From Mortierella alpina (lineage: Eukaryota > Mortierellomycota > Mortierellomycetes > Mortierellales > Mortierellaceae), in contig JANATF010000006.1 of the NCBI GenBank assembly GCA_029449245.1, positions 682,001 to 746,000 of the forward strand: DNA of 64,000 nucleotides, in the 5' to 3' direction. Under the pieces are notes generated by a model. It had not been told where the DNA came from. It was given only the letters and a program-made list of their open reading frames with translations, and made no database searches. Positions within the stretch are counted from its first letter, which is position 1. Each line of letters begins with the position of its first letter. Positions 30,281 through 45,050 of this stretch are shown piece by piece. Made by a program: the position numbers and the translations under genes.

Positions 30281-30616
30281 GGCTGCTGGTGTCGGATGCT
30301 GGCTAAAGTGTCGTTAGGAGGAGGGGACGCGTACCCACCAGCTCAAGGCACTGACTGTGACAAGCCGTTAGTGTGGCTTTGTCGTTCGAACACCCACCCA
30401 CAAACACATCAAAAAACACCCAATCGGGTATGTGGTTGACCCACTCCTATCATACACGCAGCAGGGTCTTGTTGAGCGTCTTTTCATTGACCTCATTGCA
30501 TTGTCTTTGCTCTCCAGCTGCTCTGCTACACCTTCACTCTATACCGTACCAGCTCAACCTCACTGCGTCACACGATTACAACGCCCACTGTCTTTACGCC
30601 CCACTCGTTTGTCACG
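30281..30616. promoter_or_regulatory. Shared divergent promoter region
   Basis: This 336-bp region lies between the divergent starts of the REX1-B protein and the mitochondrial DUF6787-like protein. It contains an ACGCGT word near 30328. I see no TATA box. Confidence 0.5.
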
Positions 30617-31706
30617 ATGCTCTCTGTCCTCTCCTCCACCTCACAACAGTCGGCTCGACGACTCGTCACCTTAGCGCAGTCTATGCCCAAGACGACAAGT
30701 GCGACCGCCCTCCCCTTTCTTACCTCTCCTCCAACCTCACACACAGCAATAGCGCAGTCTGGGCTTGTAAAACGGATGTACCACTATCATCACAAGACGT
30801 CAACCATCGTCTCACCTGCGTCTTCCAGTGTCAGCAAGTTTACCGTCGCACTTCCCCTTCGATCCAACTTTGCCCTCTCCAACCACGTCGCGTCCATGAA
30901 GCACACACAGCCAAGAACACCTCTAGTCTCTAGAGGCTACACAACCTCCTCTTCTTCTTCTTCCTCACCCTCAACAGTTGCTGGTTCAACCGCCAGACTC
31001 CTGGCCGAGGAAACCTCATCACAGGTCGCTTCAGTAGCAGCGACAGCATCCAAGACGCCAATGACGTTCCATGAGGAAATGACCAAGGTCCGCTTTAGCT
31101 TCAATTGGTGGAAGGAGTGGGCCATCATCATGGTAAGATATCGAACGGGTGAATACAGGAATCGACAGCTCGATCGATCATACTCTTTTCCATTTTCAGC
31201 CGGTTTCAATTTGGCATGTGCGTGGTTATTTTCGTTTGTGTAACATCCTGTTCCTGAACCCCATTCTTCTATCCATCTCTCTGTTGCTGACTCTTTGTCT
31301 TGACAGGGCGTGTTTGCCGTCACCGGAAGTTCAACGGTCATGTTCGTAAAGCCCATTCTCAAGGATGGTATGTGTTGTTTTGTTGAAGCATTGACCGTTT
31401 ATTTTTTGCTGTGCCTTGCATGTATTCACCCAAGACTCTTTTTGCCCCCCCCCCCCCCCCCCCCCTTTTTTTTCTCTCTCCCTTCCTCAATCGTTCTTTC
31501 GGTCGACAGTCTTCAAGCTGGAGGGTTCTATGAAGGAAGGCCCTTGGTCCTTCCGGATCGCGTACCTTGGCACAACCCTTCCGCTCTACAGCTGTGTGCT
31601 GTTGACTGTGGCGACCATCGCCGGTCGTCGCCCATACTTCAAAAAAGTGGTCCTCAGGATGTGGGGACGGTTTCTCCCAAAGAAGGTCCTTCAACGCTTC
31701 CAGTAA
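30617..31706 (+). CDS. Mitochondrial inner-membrane protein, DUF6787-like
   Basis: Exons are 30617-31132, 31307-31367 and 31510-31706, giving 257 residues. The first 150 residues are a Ser/Thr-rich, Arg/Lys-containing, acid-poor leader that looks like a long mitochondrial presequence. The conserved core follows: FSFNWWKEWAIIM joined to GVFAVTGSSTVMFVKPILKD, then a second hydrophobic helix (YSCVLLTVATIAGR) and a basic end with RMWGRFLPKK. The W-x(n)-VFAVTGSS-x-KP pattern resembles the small two-TM proteins of bacterial DUF6787; I give that match from memory. Function is unknown. Intron 2 carries a long poly-C run. It converges on MCM3 (250 bp between stops). Confidence 0.8.
31446..31465. repeat. 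Poly-C homopolymer (about 20) in an intron
   Basis: An uninterrupted C run of about 20 bases followed by a T-rich pyrimidine tract sits in intron 2 of the DUF6787-like gene, about 45 nt upstream of its acceptor. The exact length is likely to be unreliable in sequencing. Confidence 0.8.
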
Positions 31707-31956
31707 ATAGTTCTCGCCTCTTTCCTCCACACACCCCCATACCAAGCTGTCTTAAAGGACGATTAGATCTCAACATATCACCCACCATGTATCTCTGCAT
31801 TATTAGTAAAAGCATCTTGTCATTGAGATTATGTTTATTGGAGTACACTAAGAGCCTGTCCCTCTCTTTATCAGATTGCTCGAGAGATCTACATTTGCCC
31901 ACCCTTCTTTTCAAAGAAAAAAAAACGGAGGGGGAGGGGGGCGAGGGCGCTTCCTT

Positions 31957-35163
<3,207 letters not shown>

Positions 35164-35254
35164 GGTTGCTGAGTAGGGTCAACGTCGAGCGAGGATGAAA
35201 GGGATTGAGGCCAGGAACAAAAAAACAGAGCACAACGAGCGTCCAAAAGTGAAC

Positions 35255-35262
35255 TTCGCGCG
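35255..35262. promoter_or_regulatory. E2F-like TTCGCGCG element upstream of MC​M3
   Basis: TTCGCGCG lies about 95 bp upstream of the MCM3 start. It resembles the E2F/DP core (TTSSCGC). It is paired with an ACGCGT box 50 bp further out. Confidence 0.5.
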
Positions 35263-35310
35263 TAAATGAATTGTTTACATTTCCACCCTTAAGACTGGTG
35301 GTGACTTGGA

Positions 35311-35316
35311 ACGCGT
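35311..35316. promoter_or_regulatory. ACGCGT (MCB-type) element upstream of MCM3
   Basis: ACGCGT is the MluI cell-cycle box bound by MBF at G1/S genes in yeasts. It lies about 150 bp upstream of the MCM3 start, in the short gap before the CDF gene stop. Confidence 0.5.
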
Positions 35317-35341
35317 CTGTGTGTAATATGTTTGTGCGGTC

Positions 35342-37404
35342 TCACTTCATCTTGCGGTGCTCCGGAGCATGCGACGTCTCATAATCGACGTGAACAAACG
35401 CCCTCTCGACATTGGGGAGCGATTCGAGCTTGATCTATAGTATCAACGCACACAAATGAGAAGATAAGGCGACTTTTCCAGAAAGCCTCACTTGCGTGGC
35501 CTTGTGCAACTGAGATGCGGTCATACCTGAAGACTCTCACTGATATCATGACTCTCGATCAGTGGTGTTTCCGGCGCCATAACAACGTCTACCTCAACAA
35601 AGAGGTTGTTTCCAGCATGGTACGCTGTACAGGTGTCGACTTGAAGGATCTTGCGGTGATGAGTTAAGGCTATAGACATAGTATATATCAATTAACGGCT
35701 TGTACAAGTTGAAAGTGCAAAAAATAAGAGACTGAATCGAAAAAGGCAAAGAGACCAACTCACCGATATATGTCAACTTCTTCAAGAAGGCTGGATCAGC
35801 AGTCTTGCCTACAATGAGTTGAATTTGCTCTGATACCATTCACAAAGAACAACATATATCAGTCTACGTAGCTTCTCTCTTCTCTTCAGAATGGGTCGGG
35901 CTGCGCCACGCACTTATGCATACCGTATGCTGTCCAGACCCAAGAACGAAGGATAATCAAAGACACTAGGATGGCGCCTGCAGGGTCCAACCACCAACAA
36001 TAGCGGCTGAGTAACGACGCGAGAAGACCCAGCCCATTCACAGCGAGGTCATTGCGATGATCGATAGCCAGAATGTTGGCGGAATTGTACTGAGCCAAAG
36101 CCTTACAATAAAGAAAGAGGCCAAGCTTGCTTGCTGTGGAGGTAAAAATAAAAGCGTTAGCTGTGTCTATGAGCTTTGGATGAATGTATACGTATACGAG
36201 CGCATGTGAACTTACCTAGCGCCACCCCTACAAAAGCGATCGCCAAGGCTCCTGGCATTGGAGCTTTCTCATCTCCTTGAGCCAATGTTCGGACAGATTC
36301 AATCTACGGTAAGATGCACGGGCAAAACAAAATGGGTAAGACAGCATGCCTGTGGAACCTTGACATTACTAGGCATATAAGAAAAGGCGCTTTACGATAA
36401 GTTGCAGAGAGACCGTGGCCATAAGCGAGGCAAACACAATCGTTCCTGCGGTCTCCATGCGTGATTTACCCTACAGTAATATGTTTAATCATGGCGATAT
36501 GTTAGTCGATATCCTTTATCGATCGGCATGCGTTGCATTCCCGCCTGTACGCGTTCTTACAGAAGGATATTTGAACCAATTGCTTCTCGTCGAGGCTCTT
36601 GCGGCATACATCAGAATGACGCCCGACAGTAGGTCCATAAACGAGTCTGCCATAGTCGCGAACAAAGAAAGAGACTTTGACGATATGGCGGCGTACAGCT
36701 GCAGCATGAATAATAGAACGTTAACCCCAACCGATCCGTAGATGGCGATTTTGAGCTGAAGTTTCGTCATAAATAGTATTCGTCAGTTGTCCAAAGTCAT
36801 CCACGTATCCTTGTTTTCGGAAATGGCATAGTGTACGAATCCCGCAGTCTATTACCTTCAGCTGGTTTTTCTCCTCAAGCTCTGCGGCTCCCTCTCTGTT
36901 CTCTGGAGGATCTAGTAGATCGGAGATGAGATCGTTCTGTTCCCGGTAGAAATCTCGGACCTTTTTGGAGGACTGAATAGCTCGGATCTGATCCTCGGAC
37001 ATGCGCTTGGAGGCTAACGACATGGGATCGCTGGATTCATAAAAGTCTGGCGAGGGTTCAGGCGAGAGCAGGCTGGTGCTCGAAAGTGTCGCCGTATCGA
37101 TCGAGAGCGAGTGGCATGTGCCGTGGTGAGGTAAGGGAACCATCTCGACAGCAGAAGACGAGACCGAGATATTGGCTGAGAAGTGCCCAGCATTTCGAGT
37201 AGCGGGGACAGGTGCGCTGTGCAGGTGGCAGTGGCGCGGTTGAGGTTGCAGATGAGCACCGGAATGAGCTTGAGGTTCGGACGGACCAACACCAGCGCCA
37301 TAGTCGAGGCTAATGTTGATGCTGTGACCAGAGGACGAAAGGGCGCGATGGGAAAGCGAGGGTGATGAGGGCAATGGCCTCATCTTTTGAATGGGATGTT
37401 CCAT
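35342..37404 (-). CDS. Cation diffusion facilitator transporter, Mn-type signature
   Basis: This 472-residue CDF-family metal/proton antiporter is probably on an internal membrane. Exons on the minus strand are 37404-36856, 36755-36561, 36470-36396, 36303-36216, 36133-35924, 35829-35764, 35669-35527 and 35434-35342. The first 180 residues are disordered and cytosolic. The TM region starts at LKIAIYGSVGVNVLLF. The metal-site motifs are DSFMD in TM2 and DHRND in TM5, both DxxxD, which in this family marks the manganese-type group rather than HxxxD zinc carriers. The C-terminal cytoplasmic domain is intact (ILQVDTCTAYHAGNNLFVEV, then SLPNVERAFVHVDYETSHAP). ATG 37404 is the first ATG of the frame. 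Confidence 0.9.
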
Positions 37405-37640
37405 GAGTCTGAATTCAAACGGGAGGGCGAACACGAGAAAGAGGAGTGGAACTAGCCTACAGACACCATAGAGTCGTTTTCTTCGAGTGCCCCGTGCAGA
37501 GGCACTTGGAGTTTAGCCACACTCTTTTTTTTCCGGACACTGTGACCCCCTCAGCCTTATTCCCCTACTCTTCTGCTTCCTGGAGGCTCGAGAAAAGTGC
37601 ATTCAGATATTCAGATACGTTTATTACGAGCTGCGCGGCT

Positions 37641-39089
37641 TTAGATCGTCTGGTTGATCAGATGGCAAATCAAGTGGCTGTAGAGACCGGAGGTATCGCC
37701 CTATTGCCAGAAAAAAGGCAGGTAGATGCCGTAAGAATGATGTTCTTGTCCTTTTTGAATGCCACTGCAACGGTTCTTTGAATACATCACTCATCACTTA
37801 CTCTGACGCGATCTGCCAACGTGCGGCTGTAATCGACTTGGTATGCAGCCTTGACTTTATCCATGAATTTTCCGCGATTCAAGACGACCAGTCGAGACAG
37901 CTGATCCTCGTTGGTTCCCAATCCCGCCATTGACTCCTCCATCAAGAGAGAGACATGACGCGCGGGATCAGCCGCCTGCATGACAGCAAAGAGCAGGAGC
38001 TCAACGTGCTCGTCCTTATGCTTGGGTGTAATGGTCTTTTGAACAGTTGTCACGACATGGCTGTCGATGTACTTCGCATTGTACGACCTGACCAAGGTGC
38101 GCAGCTGAGCGGTGGTGAGGGACGAGGCATACTTGAGCAAGCCTTCAAGATCGTGGGACTCTAGAAGCCTGTGCAGGTTCTCAATGGCGGCATCGACACT
38201 CTCCAAAGGCTTGTCCTCCTTGTCCTAAAAACGCGCGAATACCAGGTATCTAAGGTGAGACATTTTGTCACACATCCACATGTCGCCGCCCAGGACAATT
38301 TGGACTGTATCACTGTACCTTGACAATTTCCGTGAAGAAGGCTTTGGTGATATCGTCCTTGCAGAAGCCAAGGATGTGCTGGAGCGCGTCTTCACCCTTA
38401 TGCACTGTTGTGTAGGCCTCACGAAGTTCACGCAATTCCTCGGGTGTCCTTCCTACCAGAATCTGTTTGTATTTTTGATTATAAATAACGGGAAACAAGT
38501 ATTAGTTCGTATGCAACCATGGTGCTAGTTCAAGAGCGATTGCAATCCGAGCGTAGCTGCATGATTGTGCCGTTGCAAGAAAGATTCGAAAGAGAAGAAT
38601 AGGAAAGAACAGTAAAAAAGCAGCAAAACTTGCCTCACAAAAGACCTCAATGGCAGTGTCCTTCTTTCTCAAGGTCTCGTACTTGCGGTTCGATTTACCA
38701 GCGCGGTGAAGGTACTGGACTTCAGCAAGAACCTTGTGCTGACAAGCACCTGCAAGTAGAGATCCTACACTTCCGATAATGCGTCTGTCCAGCTCTGTGG
38801 CGAGATCCACGCCATGGCAGGCTCTGTAATGGCGAGCAACTGCAAGCAACTGCTGGTACTCTCTGCGTCCTGTTATCAAGCATAATGTTTTGAGACGCGT
38901 TAATGAAGGCCGGATATGGAGAGTAGACTACGCCGGAGTAGACCTCAGTAGTTAACGAGGGATGGAAGCAAACTATGATCACGAACCAATGATGTTGACA
39001 AGAGCCTCCTGATCAGGAACAGTATAGTTGAGAGCTGTGTGAATGTTGTTCACATCGTAGGTAATTTCGGGTGGAACAGCAGGGGCCAT
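37641..39089 (-). CDS. Annexin
   Basis: Annexins are calcium-dependent phospholipid-binding proteins. Exons on the minus strand are 39089-38987, 38869-38634, 38462-38319, 38224-37802 and 37700-37641, giving 321 residues, the standard length of a four-repeat core with almost no N-terminal tail. Repeat signatures include GVDLATELDRRIIGSVGSLL, then ILVGRTPEELRELREAY, and a final repeat with MAGLGTNEDQLSRLVVLNRG. That repeat has the GxGT type II calcium site, and the protein ends YSRTLADRVR joined to GDTSGLYSHLI. The first repeat lacks GxGT. The second intron has a GC donor (GAG|GCAAGT); the GT alternatives break the repeat. The last 19 codons come from a small exon otherwise missed by reading through to 37787. 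Confidence 0.92.
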
Positions 39090-40192
39090 GGTTGAAAACG
39101 TAGCTGTGTTGGGTGTTGGGCTAGATGCAAGGAGAAGAGGGTTGCAGGGCTGGAAAGAAAAGAGATGAAGTTCAAAGAAATACTGAGAGCTGGGAAGGAA
39201 ATGGGTTCGAATGAGTGGAAGTTTGGAATGTGCTCTCCCGAGAAGAGCAGTGGTAAAAATGAATACAGGGCTTTCGTCAACTCAGCCATGCTCTTCCCAG
39301 GCTGCCCGTTGCCGTTAGAATACTCTTTGCGGTCGTCTCGGGCAGGTATAGTCTTGAAACTAAGAGAGTCAGGACGTGAGCAGCATGCTCGATCTATGGA
39401 GTATTGGACCTTGTGCTCAGGTTTCCGGCCGCATGTCCGGGCTGTGGATAGTGAAGCGGGAACATATCTTAAGGCCAAGGGACCACGCGTTATGGGGCTG
39501 ATAACAGGTCGGAAAAGACGAATGGAAAAACGTGCTCCAGCCACGATGCCTGTCGCGTGCCAGACCATGAAATACAGTGTGTATAGACTATTATTTTTCA
39601 GGAACAGCGCAGACCTTCCTTTGCGCACGTCTCCGGACAAACGACGACTCACGCCATCACACCTTATTTTGCGCTTCGCAACTCCTCCTTCTCTTTCACA
39701 CGGTCTGGTCAGGTACGATGCCGCTCAACATTGATGAGTACTGGCAAATCAAAGGTGTCAACATACGCATCGTTGGTCCTAGTGCTATCGAAGCCTGAAT
39801 TCACAGTGGTTAGACAGACATATTAGCATATATCGTCATGAGTGCCAAGTCTGTTTTCCACGCAATGCAACACGTAGGCACCAGGTATGCCTTTCGATCA
39901 CTCTCTCCTGGAGGTGTGCCAGCCGCCGTTTGAAATAAAAAAAATGTATTAATAATGCGTCCGGCGGGGTCGTTAAGGGTAGAACGCGAATGGCCGGCCC
40001 TGTATGAGACTCCCAAAAACTCTTTTTATGCTCCTTGCCTGTGCCATTCTCACACCGCAACCTCTTCTTTTTCTTCCCAACACTTCTTCAGCCTTTCGTC
40101 CCCCGCATTGACTGTGTCTCGCTTTTGCTATTGACGATACTTCTCTTGCCTCTGCCTCTCATTTCAACTCATCCCCGAACTACCAATACACA
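39090..40192. promoter_or_regulatory. Divergent promoter region of the annexin gene and GSH1
   Basis: About 1.1 kb without a supported gene. Long overlapping ORFs on both strands at 39050-39740 have no recognisable content. A 26-codon ORF at 39718-39798 (MPLNIDEYWQIKG) reads oddly protein-like but stands alone. A T/C-rich tract precedes the GSH1 start. I looked for a Yap1-type TTACTAA site and saw none. Confidence 0.5.
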
Positions 40193-42854
40193 ATGGGACT
40201 GCTGTCACTGGGAACCCCCATGCCATGGGACGAGTCCAAGAAGTACGCGGACCACGTCCGCGCCCACGGAATCATTCAGTTTCTGAATCTCTGGGAGGCC
40301 ACCAAGAACTCTCAAAAGGACTGCCTCCTCTGGGGAGACGAGATCGAATACATGGTCGTCAGTCTCGATGATAAAAATGAGAAGGCCCGGCTTAGCTTGC
40401 GTGTCTGGGAGATTCTTCAGGACCTTGCCAAAGAGGAAGAAGAGGCCCAGAAGGATCCTGCCAAGAAGTAAGTCTGCATGGCCAATGCATGTTTTCTCTG
40501 CTGGCAGAAGACGTGGGCCGATCCTCATTAGTAATAATGTGTTGGTATCGGTACGTCTGATCAAACAGCAACTAATGCATGCCGCCTCCAAACGTGGCAC
40601 ATTTAGGTTATTGGTCGACTCAACTTGGCACCCAGAGTACGGTCGTTACATGCTGGAGGGCACCCCAGGCGAGCCTTACATGGGTCTTCCCCGGGATCTG
40701 CTTGCGGTCGAGCGTAACATGAAGTTGAGGTAAGGAAAAGCACCCGATATTTTAACTTCTGGAAGGTTGATCTGATCGATAAGTATTCTTTAACCTCCGT
40801 CTGGCCAAGAGCCGCGGCGCTGAGTACATGTGCATGTTGCGCCGTTACAAACACGCTGATAACCAATCTCTCACTGTGATTCTTTTGGCGTATTTGACTA
40901 GACGTGAGTTGGCGGTTCGCTTCATGAAGCCAAACGAGGTTCCCGTCACATTGACCTCGTATCCTCGTCTCGGATGTGCTGGCGACTTTCTTGAGCCTCA
41001 TCACGATCCACATGGACCTGCTGCGCGCAGTTTGTTCGTCCCTGACGACATCATCAATGCACATGCTCGTTTCCCGTAAGTGACTAAGTAGCTCTTCCGC
41101 CGGCGGCAATTGTCAAATGAGACATGAGCAACACATTCGCCGCGCTCATTGTCAATAACGCCGCTATCATGGCCGCCGCCGCCTTTTGTCTTACCCATAG
41201 AACTTTAACCGCCAATATCCGAAGACGCCGCGGATCCAAGGTGGCAATCAACGTGCCTATTTTCCACGACAAAAACACTCCCAAGCCGTTCATTGACCCC
41301 ACAATCCCGATCTACAACGATTACCCTGAGGACAAAAACGCTATTGAGCAAGGTGCGGCTCTGCCAGATCACATCTACATGGACGCGATGGCTTTTGGAA
41401 TGGGATGCTGCTGTCTTCAGATCACTTTCCAGGCTTGTAACGTGGAGGAGGCGCGCAAGATCTATGATCAAATGGCGCCATTGGGACCCATCATGCTGGC
41501 CTTGACTGCCGCCGCACCCATGTACCGCGGATATCTGAGCGATGTTGATTGCAGATGGAATGTCATCGCTCAGTCGGTGGATGATAGGACAGAGGAAGAG
41601 CGAGGACTCAAGGTAATGTGGTTGCTTTGTTTTGCCACCAAAGACATGCAGGATCTGGAGTAGAGTGCACAAATCTTATTTTGGTTCGCGTATCTAATCG
41701 TCAAATGGCACCATTCGTGCATCATCGCACATCTTCATTAGCCGCTCAAGGATAACAAGTTCAGGATCCCAAAGTCCCGGTACGACTCGATCGACTCGTA
41801 CATTTCCAACGACCCCAGCAATAAGCCCGAGTACAACGATATACCCCTGGTATATGACAAGGACATTTACAAGAAGTTGTCTGACAACGGTATTGACGAT
41901 CTCCTGGCACGGCACATCTCCCATCTTTTTATCCGTGACCCCTTGGTCATCTTCCACGAGCTGCTGAACGTTGACGACAATGAGACTACGGATCACTTTG
42001 AAAATCTGCAGAGCACCAATTGGCAGACCATGCGCTTCAAGCCCCCACCATCCAAGCATAGCCCCATTGGCTGGCGGGTCGAATTCAGATCCATGGAGAT
42101 TCAGCTGACTGACTTTGAGAATGCGGCCTTTGCCATCTTTATCGTCCTTGTCACCCGGGCCGTCCTCAGCTTCAACACCAACTTTTACATCCCTATCTCC
42201 AAGGTAAGGCTTCCTTGATGAAGCAAGTCCTCTTGTTTCGCCAATAGCAAGTCGTTCTCACACTAAACTCCGACATTCGTGTGAATCATTATGTAGGTGG
42301 ATGAGAACATGAAGGTCGCACACCACAGGAATGCAGTCTTGGACAAGAAGTTCTACTTCCGCAAACAGATTTTCCCTCAGTCTCGCCCAGGCACGCCCTC
42401 AGCTGGCACGCCCTCTGCCTCACCCAAACTTTCGAATGCAACTCTGCCCGCACGCACTGCTGCTCCCACAGCGACAGGAGCTGCTCATTTGTCGGCTGGA
42501 TTGGATCGGTCGGACGAGTATGAGCTGATGACTATCAACGAGATCATCAACGGCGATCCAGCCAAGGGTTTCCCCGGCTTGTTGGGACTTGTCAACAACT
42601 ATCTCAACACGCTCAATATTGATATTGAGACCCGCTGCGAGATCAGCAAGTACCTCGAGCTGATCAAGAAGCGCGCCAATGGCACACTTATGACGGCAGC
42701 GTCGTGGATGAGACAGTTTGTGCAGAACCACCCCGATTATAAGCAGGACTCTGTTGTGTCAGAGAAGATCAACTACGACCTGGTCAAGATGATTGAGAAG
42801 ATCAACAAGGGCGAGGTCCAGGTGCCGGAGCTGTTGGGCAGCTTCTCAGTGTAG
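40193..42854 (+). CDS. GSH1: Glutamate-cysteine ligase (gamma-glutamylcysteine synthetase)
   Basis: This enzyme carries out the ATP-dependent first and rate-limiting step of glutathione synthesis. Exons are 40193-40467, 40607-40729, 40902-41075, 41201-41612, 41742-42203 and 42297-42854, giving 667 residues, the usual size for eukaryotic GCL catalytic subunits. Family landmarks are [82 protein letters not shown] and [18 protein letters not shown]. Later come [10 protein letters not shown] and [12 protein letters not shown]. The exon 3 start (RRELAVRFM) was chosen because the nearer acceptors give stop codons. A low-complexity Pro/Ser/Ala insert follows FPQSRPG in the last exon. It precedes ARO2 on the same strand. 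Confidence 0.96.
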
Positions 42855-43180
42855 AGTTTCCACATTGATATATGAATAAAAAAATCATAGGGGGCTCGAT
42901 GACTCCGCAAACGCCCACTGGCCCACTGAGTGACTGCGTACTAAGCCGCTCGCCGTATGTCTTGTCTCGCTGACTCTGAGTACACCCACTTATCGTTTGA
43001 CTCACTCAGTTTCCAGCACTACATTGTTTGCAGCTCTCTCTTGCGCACTTGCTCGACTCTTTATCCCCTCCCGTCGTCCCAACACACAACCAGCAACACC
43101 GCAGGAATCCAACGCACAGGACTTTACAAGCAGCGGCACTCATTCTCTTATTTCACTCAGCATAGTCAGATTTCATTCCC
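42855..43180 (+). promoter_or_regulatory. ARO2 promoter with three TGACTC cores
   Basis: In the 326 bp between GSH1 and ARO2, TGACTC cores occur at 42900, 42971 and 42998. The last is the full TGACTCA. This is the core of the Gcn4/CPC1 site of fungal general amino-acid control, expected in front of an aromatic amino-acid gene. No other gene is seen here. Confidence 0.6.
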
Positions 43181-44771
43181 ATGTCGACCTTCGGAACCCA
43201 CTTTCGCGTCACGACTTTTGGAGAGTCGCACTGCAAGGGCGTCGGATGCATCATCGACGGATGCCCTCCCGGTCTGGCCTTGACCGAGGATGATATTCAG
43301 CCCCAACTGACCCGCAGACGCCCCGGACAGAGCAACCTTACCACACCTGTAAGCAACTTTGCCTCGTGTTGGATGTATGCAATACTCGGCACCGCAGGTT
43401 ATGCCGGCACTGTATATCTAACCCTTGTCTTTATGCCCTTTGTCGTTTTGGGAACCTATAGCGCGATGAGAAAGACAGAGTCACTATTCTCTCGGGTACA
43501 GAGTTTGGACACACCTTGGGAACACCCATTGGACTCACCGTTCCCAACCAGGATCAGCGTCCCCATGACTACACCGAGACCGATCTCTTCCCCCGTCCTT
43601 CCCACGCTGATTGGACCTACTTGCTCAAGTATGGACTCAAGGCTTCTTCTGGAGGTGGACGCGCCAGTGCTCGTGAGACAATTGGTAAGGGATTTGAGGA
43701 TTTGAGACCGTTATACTTGACGTCAGCGCACCACTTCTTGAACAGTTGACTAATATAATCACGTCCTTCATCCTTTTTGCATGTGCAGGTCGTGTCGCTG
43801 CGGGAGCTGTTGCCGAGAAATTTCTCAGGGAGGCTTACGGCACAGAGATTATCGCTTTTGTCTCGTCAGTTGGAAAGATTGCCATGCCCTTCATTGAGGA
43901 GCAGAACGAGACTGGAGTACCCTCGGAAGAGTTTGTCGAAATGCTCAGCACTGTCACCAGAGAGACTGTTGACGCAGAGCCCACTCGCTGCCCTGATAAG
44001 GAGATCTCTAAGAAGATGACCCAGGTATGTTCCATATATCGTCAATTGATCTGTCCAATATGCATCCTTCTCCTTGGGTGTATGCCCTTGAATATTTCCA
44101 ATTGACCTGTTTTCTTCATTACCTACAATTTGAACCCATAGCGTATTATTGAGGCTAAGGAGGCAAATGACTCTATCGGAGGCACTGTCACCTGTGTGAT
44201 CCGCAATGTGCCAACAGGTCTTGGTGAGCCTTGCTTCGACAAACTGGAGGCTAAGCTTGCTCACGCTATGCTTTCGATCCCGGCCACCAAGGCCTTTGAG
44301 ATCGGCTCAGGATTCGGAGGCACGCAGGTTCCTGGACATTTGCACAACGATGCTTGGGTGCAGAAGGTTGGGCGCAAGGGCCAGAAGGTCTTGGGAACCA
44401 AGACCAACTTTTCTGGAGGCATTCAAGGTGGTATCTCGAATGGCGAAAACATTTACTTCCGCATTGGATTCAAGTCGCCTGCGACCATTAGTCAGGAGCA
44501 AAAGACGACCAGCTACAATGGAGTGGATGGCGTGCTTGCGACCCGTGGTCGTCATGACCCTTGTGTGGTTCCAAGAGCGACGCCCATTGTTGAGGCGATG
44601 GCAGCGTTGGTCTTGATGGATGCGGTTATGATCCAATTGGCAAGACACAGCGCAGCTGCACTGTTGCCCCCCATGCCCGATACCCCTCTTCGCCCTGCTC
44701 CCTTTGTCATGCCCGTACCTGGCGGACAGGCCATCAAGGTCGATGAGGCGTCCAAGCCCAAAACGGAATAA
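43181..44771 (+). CDS. ARO2: Chorismate synthase
   Basis: Chorismate synthase is the last shikimate-pathway enzyme, converting EPSP to chorismate with reduced FMN. Exons are 43181-43348, 43462-43684, 43789-44024 and 44142-44771, giving 418 residues. Signatures are [20 protein letters not shown] with [34 protein letters not shown], and [11 protein letters not shown] joined by splicing to RVAAGA. Later landmarks are [43 protein letters not shown] and the [19 protein letters not shown] block with the conserved RHDPC. The length fits a monofunctional-size fungal enzyme. TGACTC elements lie upstream. Confidence 0.97.
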
Positions 44772-45050
44772 GCGGGGAGACTTTGGGAAAGTTGTCTATT
44801 CACTTCTTATTTCCTCTCCACCTGCCATGAATTAGTTCCGGTGTTCATCAAGTAAAATATATATATATACAAAAGTGTTCTTGCAATTCATCGTAAAATC
44901 AGTTTGGCCACATGTGTTTGTTCAAGAGTAAGAACTTTTATTGTCATGATTCAAAAGGTCCAGAGGGTGTATTTGAAGGCGACAGGGCGCCAAGAGTTGG
45001 ATATGTGCTGAGATGTACAAAAAAGACAAGGGGGGGGGTATATATGGGGA

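Noticed and set aside
30328-30333. Other ACGCGT words (for example here, 39485, 50970 and 63031) as cell-cycle boxes
   Set aside because: A six-base palindrome is expected about 15 times in 64 kb; only the two sites paired with TTCGCGCG upstream of replication genes were kept.
39050-39734. Overlapping 190-200 codon ORFs on both strands between annexin and GSH1
   Set aside because: Neither has recognisable domains, codon pattern or splice signals, and they overlap each other's full length.
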